In this document: piece by piece, positions 24,441-35,687 of the stretch
Layout: each line of letters starts with the position of its first letter
Position numbering within the stretch: position 1 is the first letter of the stretch
NCBI GenBank assembly: GCA_013399115.1
Contig: VXAA01003843.1
Span: 894,263 to 958,262 of the forward strand
Direction: 5' to 3'
Length of the DNA: 64,000 nt
Source: Anseranas semipalmata
Taxonomy: Eukaryota > Chordata > Aves > Anseriformes > Anseranatidae
Translations under genes and position numbers: made by a program
The notes under the pieces: generated by a model
What the model was told of the DNA's origin: nothing
The model's database searches: none
What the model saw: the letters and a program-made list of their open reading frames with translations, nothing else

Positions 24441-27400
24441 CCTGCTCAGGTTTGTACCCGCACCCTGCATTACACAGGCATGAACCCCATTTTAAGAATT
24501 TTTCTCATTTATGACATACAAATTAGTTCCTCTTATTTCATACACCATTGGCACCATCAAACAAGCTTTCTTTGGTTGCAACCATTGTTTGCCAAGTCCC
24601 ATTCCCCCCAGCTTTCCTCCAGCACCTCTGCCCACAGAAGTCAGCCCCACGCCCCAATCCCGAGCGCATTTTCCTGTACACGGGTCCGTAAGGGCAGCAG
24701 GGAGCAGGAACACGTCTCTGAATTCCACCTTGAGCCTAGGCTTCCATCAGACATAACTCCCTGGTATTGCTTTACTGAGACACTCTACTGTCAGCTTTCC
24801 TTATACATACGTAGCTGGTATTTCCAACAACATTTTTTTCCCAAATATATTCTCTCACAGTATCCTGAGGAAAACAGCAAAAATATCATGTTCGGGGAGA
24901 AATGTGCAATGGCTACGGCTGCGACTAGCACAAAAGTGCCACCCTTCCCCTCAGCAACTTCCCATGCCCACCACCATTACTAATCTTTACTCTCATTACC
25001 ACGCTGGCCACAGTTCCTCACATCGGCTAAAATTAGTAGTGGAAAACTTGCTTAACCCACTCGAACAATGGGCTCGATTCTACGGAGGAGTGTGACTAAC
25101 TATTTGCCCTGACCCGTTGCGATCCCTTGTCCCCATTTCAAGGGCTTGCACAGGACCAGGAAAACAGCCATTTGCAGTGTGTTGGAAACAAAAGCGAAGG
25201 ACTACTGGTAAATTTTTTGTCCGTTCCTTATAGAGGCAGAAAAGAATGCTCCTGCACGAAAGGAGTATGCATGGTAAAATTCATGTTTTTTCTTTTCTTG
25301 ATTTCTATCAGAAACTTTCATCATAATGTATCTTCGGGACAGATCAAAGTACAAGACAATGCAGATTTGTTTGAGTTTCACCCACCATTCCAAAATATCC
25401 AAAAATGCCAGCAAGACACTCCCATAAAGGGCTGTAAAAGTAAAACAGATTCCCAGTGGTGACATCTGTTAGTATAAGGATTATTCAAACATCTCTAGAG
25501 TTTTCCAAAAAAAAAAAAAGCCAGAATGGCTTCCTCCCAAAAGCCAGCTCAGTCTAATATCCTTCCTTGGCTAAATCTACATACAAACCGTGTTTCTATA
25601 TTTCGTTGGCACTAAGAAACCCACATGCTTGTCTTGACATGGAAAGAAAAAGAGATTGCCAGGGAATTTAAAAATGTATATACTGGGGAACCAGTTTAAA
25701 CTGACCTTGGGCTTAGAGAAATACATTTTTGTGAAGCTGAGCACGATTGTCAGTGCATGGTACAGTACAAAATACATTTCTGCTGAAAGCAACTTCATCA
25801 CTTGATGCAAGATGGTTTCAATTTAAGAGGATACCAGTGTGATCAGGTATTTTATTATAAAGGAATAATTTATGTCAGTTTTGGACTTGTTTTACATATG
25901 AATGCAAACACACATGTAAAACCCAAATAAACATGTAACCAGGCACATGGACGGAAGAAAAACTGAGAAGGACCCATTAGAAACTGCGCTGTAAACAGGA
26001 ACAGAGGCTGTAAAGCTACTCCAGCATTGTTCCCAGCCACGTAGTTCTCCATTTTCCTCACACCTCTCAGGTGGCCAACGCAGACCACCTACAAATTCAG
26101 CTTTGCTGACAGCGTCACACACAAAACATGGGCATTGTTCCATTTGTGTTAAAGAATCCAGCTCATGCCAGTGAAATTGCAGCAGTAATGATGTGAGATT
26201 TAACACCCAGCAGCTCCACACCCCACGTGGAAATCCCATGATGGTTTCATTGCACTGGGAACTTCCTAGAGCCCGTACACTGATGAATAACCTTTACCTT
26301 ACCTGAGGATTGCAGCAATATTCACAGCACTGAGAATGAATCCATCAGAACCTGATGTTCCCACAGCCTAAGCACAGTTACTAAGAAACTTAATTTGGTA
26401 GAGATTTACCAATACATCAATGAAATTAAATATAAGAAGCCAGCATTTACCCTGATTCCAATGCATGATGTTTGTGAGTGTTGATGATTTTCTCCTTTAA
26501 TTAAAATTCACTTTAAAGTGTTCTCTAAATAAAACATTGCTGAAAATGTCGCATATCCTGAAGAGTATCACTTGTGCGAAGCTTTCAGAACCAATCGTTG
26601 CACCTTAAAAAGCACTCTAGGATATTTAGTCTAGAGCTATCTCACATGTTAGCTGGCTGCTTTGTTATTTGAGCTTTAAATGTTGAACACGTGGAAGCAA
26701 CATAAAAGGAGCTTCCCTGTATTTTACAAAGTCTATCTGTTATTTAGAACCCCATAAAGATCTATGTGCATCTACCCATCTGCAGCCACATTTATTTTTA
26801 CATGTTTTTGAGCGCATATCTCTCAGTGTCATAAGGTCTTCATAAATAAATCAACCTACTTAGATCCGCATGCTTTGAATAACAAGTCAGCCACCAAACC
26901 AGCAGATGGATACATTTTTAATTAGGTAAGCAGTCAATGCCTTTTGGTTTGAAAACTCTCTTGTTTCTCTTAAAAAGATGGAAAGTAACCAAATTAAATC
27001 CAAAATTGCAGCGGGATGGCATAGTGGCTTTATCCTGCATGTAGCTGCAAATCAGCTTAGAGCCCAGCCTGTGGGACAAACTTGAAGAAATGCAATATTT
27101 TATATCAAGCAAACCTCAAAGTGAAATATTTAAGGATCTTGTAAGAATACGTTGTAAACAATATGCATTTTTCAATAACACATGTGGTTGCTTATGCGAT
27201 CTTCTCACTTGAGCAAGACTCTCTGATCCTAATTCATTTACTGTGTTGCCTTTGCAATCTCTCAAGCAAAATATTTTTAAGCAGCAACTTTTAATTTACA
27301 TAATCAGACATACTTTCCTGAATAACATGGAAGAAACTCAGAATTAACAACATCTTGTACTGCTTAAATAACCCATGAAAAGAAACTTCAGCAGTTCCAG

Positions 27401-27861
27401 TTAACTTCTTCCCACAAAAAGGTTTTCAGTTGTGGACTTGGAACAAAATCGAGCATGACGGATCCACGTCTTATCTGTACCGAGCTTCCCACGCTGCTCT
27501 GAACTTCCCTGGCTCCGGAAGGTGCAGGTAAACCCTCCAGGGCACACCAGCCCTGGGGAGGGCTGGCCCAGGCCAGGGTGCCCCCCAGGAGACGCAGCGC
27601 ACCAAGGGCTTCCAGGGCACCTTGCAGCACACGCTGACCTCGGCTCCCAGGCTGCCGCCTCTCCGTGTGCGTGACCCAAAACTTGCAAGAGAATTTCAGT
27701 GCCCGATGCGAGGATCTCACGGTGGTGCCGAGGCAACAGAGTAAGTTTTTTGGGGTCCTTATTCAGTTTTATGTTTACCAAAAGAAAAAAGGTATTTTAA
27801 AATTCACATTAAACTCTAGACATAAAATCTGATACTTAAAGAACATAGCTTAAAAATAAAT
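24441..27861. other. Intergenic sequence, nothing specific
   Basis: AT-rich unique-looking DNA. Around 26470-26530 there is TTTAATTAAAATTCACTTTA, an AT-rich near-palindrome. A 12-base A run is at about 25508-25519, and 27530-27670 is GC-rich. No coding or RNA signature was found. Confidence 0.45.
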
Positions 27862-27930
27862 GGGCCAGATTTAATCTTTGATGTCACTTCCTTGGATTTC
27901 ATGACACAACACCTGAGATGAATTTTTTCC
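27862..27930. repeat. Degenerate ancient palindromic (MITE-like) repeat
   Basis: It starts GGGCCAGATTTAATC and ends CACCTGAGATGAATTTTTT. The order and spacing match an old, inverted-repeat element with GGGCCAAATTCATC-type ends that I associate with sauropsid genomes. Both ends are decayed. The family assignment is from memory. Confidence 0.45.
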
Positions 27931-28103
27931 ATTTTACTTCAGCTCTTTTTCCTGCATATGCTTATGGTAAAAAAATAACCAAGTTTCCCATATGTTAAAT
28001 AATAAAATTTAGTTCTATCATTTCTTTCTATCCCTTTACAGTTCTTTTCATTTGACTAAATGGAAAATACTATATCTCTAGAGCTGACTGGAAAAGAAAT
28101 AAA

Positions 28104-28208
28104 GGTCTGACTCTCATCCCACTTTTATGGGGTTTGTGCTGATGTAATTGTACTGATTTCAAGGAAATTGCTTCAGATTTGTGCCATTAGTTAGATCAGA
28201 ATCTAGAC
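28104..28208. repeat. Degenerate ancient palindromic (MITE-like) repeat
   Basis: GGTCTGACTCTCATCCCAC at one end and TTAGATCAGAATCTAGAC at the other are imperfect inverted copies of a GGCC-GATTCTGATCT-like terminus. The middle (ACTGATTTCAAGGAAATTG) resembles the usual self-complementary ACTGATTTCAATGGAATT core. It lies only 174 bp from the preceding element. Confidence 0.5.
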
Positions 28209-29619
28209 GTCTGTGCACCCTGAAAATACCTAGCTCTGCTAAAAGGTTCAGGATTATTCTCAGAGTTTTACATCCTGGAGTATAATTGTACTGTGTAAAA
28301 TAACATTTGTTAAAGATCAGATATGAAGCATAAAGATGGCAATTATTTGAAACTTTAGGATTTAATATTTGCCCACTGGTCTACATGGACCATTATGCTT
28401 AAAAACTGTAGCAGTGCAGGAAATAAAATTTCTCTTATATGTGGTAGGACTTTATATTCTTATTTGAAATGAAAATAATATAAAATAGAGAATATTACAA
28501 GGGCATGCCAAAGCCAAATTGTATTGTTTAGAAATTCTTTTTAGCTGATAGTTAGTGTCCTGTACTTCAGTTTTCCTTGTGACTACTTTGAGATGTGTTA
28601 TAGTCCACAATCAAGAGGGAAGGAAAATGCTGCAATTTCACAGTCGCTGCTGAGAACTCACCTATGTTTTTTTAAAAAAAAAAAAAGCAAAAATTTCCAG
28701 TGGGCTACGCAGTGGCCAGGGCCCCCTGACCTTCTGGTCCCACGCGTCATTCTGCGCCCACGCATACCGCCAGTGCTCAGGACTCGTCCGCGGGACCGGA
28801 GCTCTGGAAACTGGGAGGCCGGTGAATGAGAGAGGGGCACGAGGCCCACCGACAATTCTGGGAGTGGGAGAGCTGGAAAAAATGGGACGAAAATGTCCTT
28901 GTTATATTTCAGCTTCAGCTTAGCAAATTGCAGCTCGGTTTCACAAGATGAAGAATAACATAGCTTAAGCCATTTGCATCCAGATGCGTTTGTGCTGGAA
29001 TTTGGAGCCTGGCGCTCAGGATGCCCGATAGACCCTCCACGTGGCACCGCTCAACCTGGAGGAATAAACCCTGTTACACAACTGCCACAGTCACTGCTGT
29101 AATACTCTGTAGAGTGTCGGGGTAGGGGCTATGCAGCTGGTAGCTCAAGTTTCTTTTTATAGGCAGGAGCAGAAAGATGGAGCCTTTCTATCGAAATGAG
29201 GGGATTTATGATTTCTGTTGACCTGCTTATCAATATTGGAGCAAGTTAAAGGAGAGCTATGCTTGCTCCATTTAGCAGAACTCCAGACCAGTGCTTTGAA
29301 CCACAAGAAGCAGCAGAGTAAATTTCAAAACAATGCTTTTTGTGCTTATCCTCAAACCCCGTTCTGATCTCCCCTACCAGATCCTCTTTTAAGTTAAAGT
29401 GTGTAGGAGCCTGAAGAACACAATAGTATTGCTTAATTTTGTCTGCCTTTCATTAACATTTATATGAGTTTATGCCATGCCTTTTACTGTTTTCCAGCTG
29501 ATAAATGTTTTTTTAATATTGTGCACAGATCATTTTGCTTATAATCAAGGAAGGAAAATTAAGTTTAACATCTGAGAGCTTTAGGCAAAAATGTCAGGCG
29601 TGGACCAGATGACCACATG
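28209..29619. other. Intergenic sequence, nothing specific
   Basis: AT-rich with a CpG-containing patch at 28715-28870. No element recognised. Confidence 0.45.
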
Positions 29620-30060
29620 AGAGTTGCAGGCTCTCTTTGTGCCCCAGATTGGCTGGTATTGTTTTGATGCTGTTGCGCTGGAGCAATAGCACTAACGTAA
29701 TTATGAGATCAAGCAACATCTGGTGGATTTGGCACCCAGCTCACAATCGATTGTTAGTTCGGGTCAAAGGATGAATGCGCCTTAAGTGCACGTTAGGGTG
29801 CGCAATCATAAAGCTTGCATTAGCGAGGAAGGAGGAATAGCGGCATTCTTGCGTTTCATCGCCCAACAAAATTGATGGCCCACAAAAGAGCAGTGGCACA
29901 ACACACAAAAGTGATGATGCCAGAGAGACTGAAGCGCTGCGGGCGGTATTTGACATCTTCTGGCTGTGGGCTGTTGTGTGTTGTGATTTATGTCACCATA
30001 ATGATTGATTACTTTCAGATCATTCCCATTCTACCATATCTCTGAGAATTTCCCCCTTCT
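29620..30060. promoter_or_regulatory. Candidate long-range enhancer
   Basis: A complex, repeat-free block with unusually varied motifs for its surroundings: an E-box CATCTG (29718-29723), a nuclear-receptor DR1-like GGGTCAAAGG (29761-29770), an NKX-like CTTAAGTG (29781-29788), a HOX-like ATTTATG (29986-29992) and a PBX/HOX-like ATGATTGATTAC (30001-30012). It retains several CpG in a non-GC-rich context, often seen in strongly constrained elements. About 15 kb upstream of EPHA4 exon 3. Function is inferred. Confidence 0.45.
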
Positions 30061-33000
30061 TCAAACATCTTTTTGTTCCACAAGCCCTAGGCTGCAGATG
30101 GCATCAACCCACGCACCTCCATTGTTTGAAGCCTACAAGAACTCCACCATTCTTTGGAGGAATGCTCATAGCTGAGTAGCTAGTGCCCAATTAAGTCCCG
30201 AAACTATGGCTGCAGGCACTTTAACCTTTTTATCTCCTTGCTCTTTTAGGCATTTTGTTGTGTGCAACAGTTACAATTCAACGATACCTAAAAAAGTCAT
30301 CAAGAAAGAAAATGAGGAGATACATTTTTCAGGTTATGGGAAAGTACTTCAAGCGATGGCTACAGCTGCATCTGTCACACCTCCATAAAGGTTCTTCTGA
30401 TCATGTTTCACAAGATGAATTATCATCTCTGGCATGCAATATTACAGCAGACTCGGGGTAAAGGCAACAGGCGAAATCTTCTGCATGCTGGAAAGCCAAA
30501 AATGCCTCCAGGATGCTTATGCAAATCATTGGCTTCTCTGACATCTCAACCATTCCGTGTGACATGTAAAATATCAATGACTCAGTATCGGTATGATGGG
30601 AACAACAAGAATTCAGGGCTTGTATCAAGATAAAACTGATTTTTTTAAATATATTTCTTATTTTGGCAGATCTAAAATGACATAGTATCAGGGGAATTAG
30701 TGAATATCTTCTTCAAATCACAACAAGCAACTACAGCAGACTTTATTAGTTTCTATTTTCTTCTTCCTTAGGAAGCAACAATACCAAGCATATTTGCTGC
30801 TAGTTTACTGACAACCAGATACCCAAAAGGACACATTTTGCCACATTTTACCACACCTAACCCTCTGACTCTCCAAGTTTCCAAAAAGGCTTTTTCTGTC
30901 ACACAGGACCTCTCTGTGTGCATGCAATACTGCCCAGCACTCTCTGCAGCTCTGTGCACTCTCTCTTTCCTTTCTGGAAGTCCTGGGAGATGCACACAGA
31001 TATACCACAAGCCCCCAGAAATCCTGCCAGTTGCATGTTCCTCAAACACTGACGAACACCACTGCTCAGAAACAACACTAAGTAGTGTGAGAAAAAGCTT
31101 TATCTTCCCTCAAACCACATACTGATTTGGTCCTTAGGTAGGATGCAATGAAGTCTAACAGGTTTCATTTACCAACAATATCTCAATAAGGCAAAGGGAT
31201 CAGCTCCTGTGTAAATCCAGTGAGGATTCAAGACGCAGGCAGGCTATCAGAGGTCTATCAGTGCTGCTCACCTGCCGTACAAGGAGGTTTCAAAGGTTCT
31301 GGGGCTCCTGTCCGATGAGATTCCAGTAAGCGTCACCTTCACCACGTGTGTGCCATGGTGGTGCCTGTGGCATGGGCATCAAACGCACAGCTTCCAGCCG
31401 GACTCCAGAAGGCCTGGTAATACCAACAAATCACCCAGAGTGCTCACACTGTGCCCAGAAAAAAAAAAAAATTGGCTGGAGAAAGACGACTTGAGAGCAA
31501 TAGGTCAGCATGGGCTGGCTGAAGCTACAACTCATTGACCTGGTTCTTAAAAACAAAAGGATCTTAAAATATACTATGTCATATTTACATGAATGGAGTT
31601 AATTTCTCATTTCCAGTGCTGCTTATCTCTTGCTTTGTTTAATTTTTGCAAGGTAGCTAGGGATGCAAGATATTTATCAATGGCTTCAAGCCCGGATCTG
31701 TCCTCAGAGTGAAGATTAGAGGCACTGATCAGGCTTTTTCTTTTCTTTTTTCTCTTTTTTTTTTTTTTTAAATGTATCTGAGGAGTTCCTGTGGAAGCAG
31801 TTTATGTAAGTGGGTCACAAAGAATGAAAGCTGTCCTTGTGCAGCCTTTGACAGGCACAGATATGTTTTCCTCCTTATTTCTTTTTCAGAGGAATGGAAA
31901 ACATAAGTCCCTTTTTGTAAGCAGTATTTTATTTCTAACAGGCCCTACAATTCCGCAGAAATCGCGAGCAGCGCTGAATGTAACTCAAATAGTCCTCCAC
32001 ACACGCTCTGGCCTCATTCCCACTTAGGCTAAGGTTTGTGTTGTCTTTACACCCACCTCAAAACTCTTTCACTGCTGGAAATGCAATGGAAGCTTTAGGC
32101 TTCAGGAGGAGGCGGACCAAAGCATTGTTTAAGTGCCACGGATGTGCAAATCTTCTCAAATGCAAGTAAGGAAGAAGCGTTCCTGAAAGAAAGCAAGTGG
32201 GCCCGTGCGCCTGCCAGGGCGAGCGGCTGCACCCTCCTGCAGGCAGGAGCGGCCGCGGGGACCCAGCGCTTTGCCACGGGCACTGCAGTCGCACCGCTTA
32301 GCTGAACTCAGTATGACCTGCCTAAATAAGTCGGGAAAGGAGGAAGCTTATGTAGAGAACGTACCTATAGCTTTCTTCTGCCTTCAGCTGCCTTCAGCTG
32401 CCCGCTGATGCCCGAACTCTCAGGTAATCAGACTTTATTTGCAGGGAGCATTTGCATGCTGGATGAGCCGATGGGGAGGAGGGCCCCTCCGCAGCTGCCA
32501 GAAAACAGGCTTGGCAAAAAGGCCAAAGCAAAAAGACCAAAGAACCACAGAAGACAATGTTTGCCCAATATCCAGCTTTCTTCACAGCTCAGCAATTGTG
32601 AAGTGAGTTTTCAGAGACAAGGCTGCGTCTTTCAGCAATACTTACAGCTAAGTGTCAAAATTTCAAAAGCCACGTAAAAGGTAGAGACTTGCATGCAATT
32701 AACGCCCTCCTCTCTGCTGCACAAACTATATGGTCTTCTCAGTACCATTTTAATGAAAATCAAGAGTATGGCTCTTATTCAGCCAAGCACTTAAGCTTAA
32801 GTATTCACTATAAAAGCACCTCTCTTGACTTCCTCAGGATTATTCGTGTGCCTGCCTTTGGCATTTAAGTACTTAGTTGAACCAGAGCCCATAGCATTAT
32901 CTAATGAAAATAACTAAATATATTAGACACATACAAAATTTGTGATCACCATTCCTGTCGAGCCCATTTTGTAGAATGTATCCCATTTATAGAATAAAAT

Positions 33001-33064
33001 GGGACAGAGGTTTCTATTGTTATGTCATCTGAATCAAAATAAAGAGACCGAGGAGTTCCAAATA
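30061..33064. other. Intergenic sequence with a notable palindrome
   Basis: Mostly AT-rich unique-looking sequence with a C/T-rich run at 31738-31769 and a GC-rich patch at 32195-32290. CTTCAGCTGC is duplicated at about 32381-32401. A perfect 14-bp palindrome, ACTTAAGCTTAAGT, is at 32789-32802. No gene was seen. Confidence 0.5.
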
Positions 33065-33167
33065 CAGAACCACAGAAGGGCTGAGGTTGGAAGGGACCTC
33101 TGGAGGTCATCCTGTCCAACGTCCCTGCTCAAGCAGGGTCACCTAAACAGGCCGCCCAGGACCATGG
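33065..33167 (-). mobile_element. CR1 LINE 3'-end fragment
   Basis: On the plus strand ACAGAACCACAGAAGG, GAGGTTGGAAGGGACCTC, TGGAGGTCATC and CTGCTCAAGCAGGGTCACC follow the antisense 3' end of avian CR1. The element is on the minus strand, and the (ATTCTRTG)-type 3' tail is reduced to a remnant. It is 5'-truncated at about 100 bp, as most CR1 copies are. Divergence is moderate, making it younger than the copy at 1704-1880. Confidence 0.9.
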
Positions 33168-35553
33168 GCATACTTGTTATTTCAAAAGGATGTGTGAATA
33201 CTATTAAGACATGCCAAACTAAAAATAAAAAAATAAAAATTAAAAAAAAATTTACAAAGGATATTCATTTTTTGAGTCGCTTTACTGATTCCTGGTGGCA
33301 TGGAAGTCCAAGCAAAGGCTGAGAGAGAGAACAGAAACAGTATTGGACATCGCAGAATAAACAGTTCCCCGTCTCTGATCTGACAGCACCTGATGATCTT
33401 AAGAAGATAAATCATAAATCATCTTGGCCTAAAGACTTGACAGTGCTCTTTCTGTGAAGTAATATCTCCTGCAGAAGGACAAAAGCTTCTCTCAACTGAA
33501 TCTGTATACCTCTATTTCAGATAGACTGCGGGGACATGATGGAAGATAGAACTGGGTCTACTGTGCTGATGAGAACAGAAGAAGCCATGCAACTTCTTGT
33601 CTAAGTAAGCTATTTTTTTGTCTGCTGAAAATTATAAATTTTTAAATTTATTGTTATACCATAAAAATTCTACAGTACCTGCAGAACGGTTCTGTGTAGC
33701 AGAATCAGGCTACACCTTTATCATGGAAGCAGGAAATGTGCTTTTGATAGGGATTTTGCAACGGAGACTGTCAACTGCCATGCAAAGCAGGACTGCCACC
33801 ACAGATTCTCCAGTTCACAGATCAATACGAGACCTGACGAAGGCAGCACTTGTAGTTTTGGTGTTGGACTCAAAGTCATGGTCAACAGAAGGCACCAGCA
33901 AGGGGGCCTTCCAGAAAACGAAGCAGTCAGAAGAATGAAAGGAGCAGAAATATTCGTTTCTAGACTGCACATACTTTCCAGTTCCCTACAGCAGATGTTT
34001 CTATACAAAGAAGGAGTAAGCTACCATAATGAAAACAAACAAAAATCAAACAAACAACAACAACAAAACACATCTACATGCTAAACACAGCCCCAATAAT
34101 GTTTCTGTGAAAATAAGCCCTGGCAGCAGGCTCAGCATACATGCTTTCCTCTCACCCCCCGCCTTTCAAATGGAAACAGGACTGACAAGCAGACCCACGT
34201 CTGAATTTCTAGTTCATGCCAACAGAAAGAGAGGTGTAAAAATAATAATCACTCTTAAAACTCCCTGGGTCTCCACACTCCTCCCATGCTTGAGATGTTC
34301 GTGGAGAAGGCACACCTTGTCTGGAAGCACAGCAAGGACTGACCAGCGTCCAGAGTGTGTTCTCAGGAAAAGAACGAATCTTGACTAGCTCCACTAAAAA
34401 TCAATCAATATTCTGTTATACATGACCAGGATAAAGCTCATGAAATCTTTTCCTGGGAAGAAACAGCATTTTGCAATTTCAGTTCAGTCACTGTAACCTT
34501 CCTTACATACTCTCCTAGACAACTTATTTATTTATTCAATTTATAAGGATGTTCTGTGGGTTTGTGTGCATAACAGCTATGAAAGTCACAAATACATTCA
34601 CAATCCCTGGTGGAACCGAGTTAGGGAAAAGAAATTCTTCATGTTCTGTACTATTCCTCTATGCATTAAGTTACTTTAACGGAAGCGATTGTTTTTTTTC
34701 CCACCGCACGTGTAACGCAGTCGCTGCATTTAACCTTGGAAATGTCTGCCTGAGAGCTACACACCTCCCAGGGTTAAAGGACTGGGGCTGGGGCTCCTTC
34801 CCCCCCAGATCGGAATCTTTTCCACACAAAAGGCTGGGAGGTTTTCTCTGAGCTACTTCCACGGCTGCCACCCTACACTGGGTCAGCCAACGACAAGCAG
34901 CACGAGTAGCGCTGGACCTTCTGCTTCTCCCCCTCCGCTGCAGAACCACGTCCTGTCCTCCCTTTGCGGAGCGCTCCACTTCCCCCAGAATGGTTCATTT
35001 CTGCAGAATTCTCCAGGCACACAAAACATTCTGTTCTGGTGCACTCTGCACGTCTTATTCATGGTAATTACGCTCACATCTTTGATCTCAGATGAGATCT
35101 CTTGTGCATATTTTGTTCTATTTATGTCTTTGATCTTGTTATTTGTTTTTTCCCCCTTTTTTTTCCAGTCGCCTGTCGTCTCATTTGAAAGACATTCATC
35201 CTACATCACTTTAAAGACAAAAGGTGAAACACTGCCGCATGTATCCCAAGTAACCCCACAGAATATACGGTAGTACCGAGCAATTTTTTGAGCAGAGCAC
35301 ATCTGGTTTTTGTCTCCTGGTTTAAATGAGCAGTAGCACATCACACTGCTAATGTCAAGAACGCACCTAGGCAGCCAAACGTGATACGTGGTACTGAGAA
35401 GAGTATATTAAAAAAAAAAAAAAGCCCAGCTATTGTGATGACTGCAGTGACAGCAGATCACCCGGGAAGAGCGGAGACGCGCAGGACCCACTGGTGTGCA
35501 TGACAAAATCTGTTCTCCATGGCAACAGGCGAGTGGCGGGGGGAGAGCCCCAA
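33168..35553. other. Intergenic sequence, nothing specific
   Basis: It starts with an A/T low-complexity stretch (33221-33250, AAAAAT units). It is AT-rich to 34700, with a GC-rich patch at 34780-34990 and poly-A at 35411-35423. No gene was seen. Confidence 0.45.
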
Positions 35554-35687
35554 AGGCAGCGCACCCTCACAGGCAGCACCCTAACAGGCAGTGCACCCCT
35601 TACAGGCAGCAGCCTCACAGGCAGCACCCTCACAGGCAGCACCCTTACAGACAGCACCCTTACAGACAGCACACCCCTCGCAGCGCA
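35554..35687 (+). repeat. Minisatellite, about 8 units of 15 bp
   Basis: Units begin AGGCAGC (or AGACAGC) at 35554, 35571, 35586, 35604, 35619, 35634, 35649 and 35664. The standard unit is AGGCAGCACCCTYAC; unit lengths are 15, with 17- and 18-bp variants. Because 15 is a multiple of three, frames stay open through the array on both strands, giving repetitive peptides that are not evidence of a gene. Confidence 0.95.

Noticed and set aside
35554..35687. Array of short repeats considered as CRISPR-like
   Set aside because: Units are contiguous 15-bp tandem copies without unique spacers, in a vertebrate genome; it is a minisatellite.
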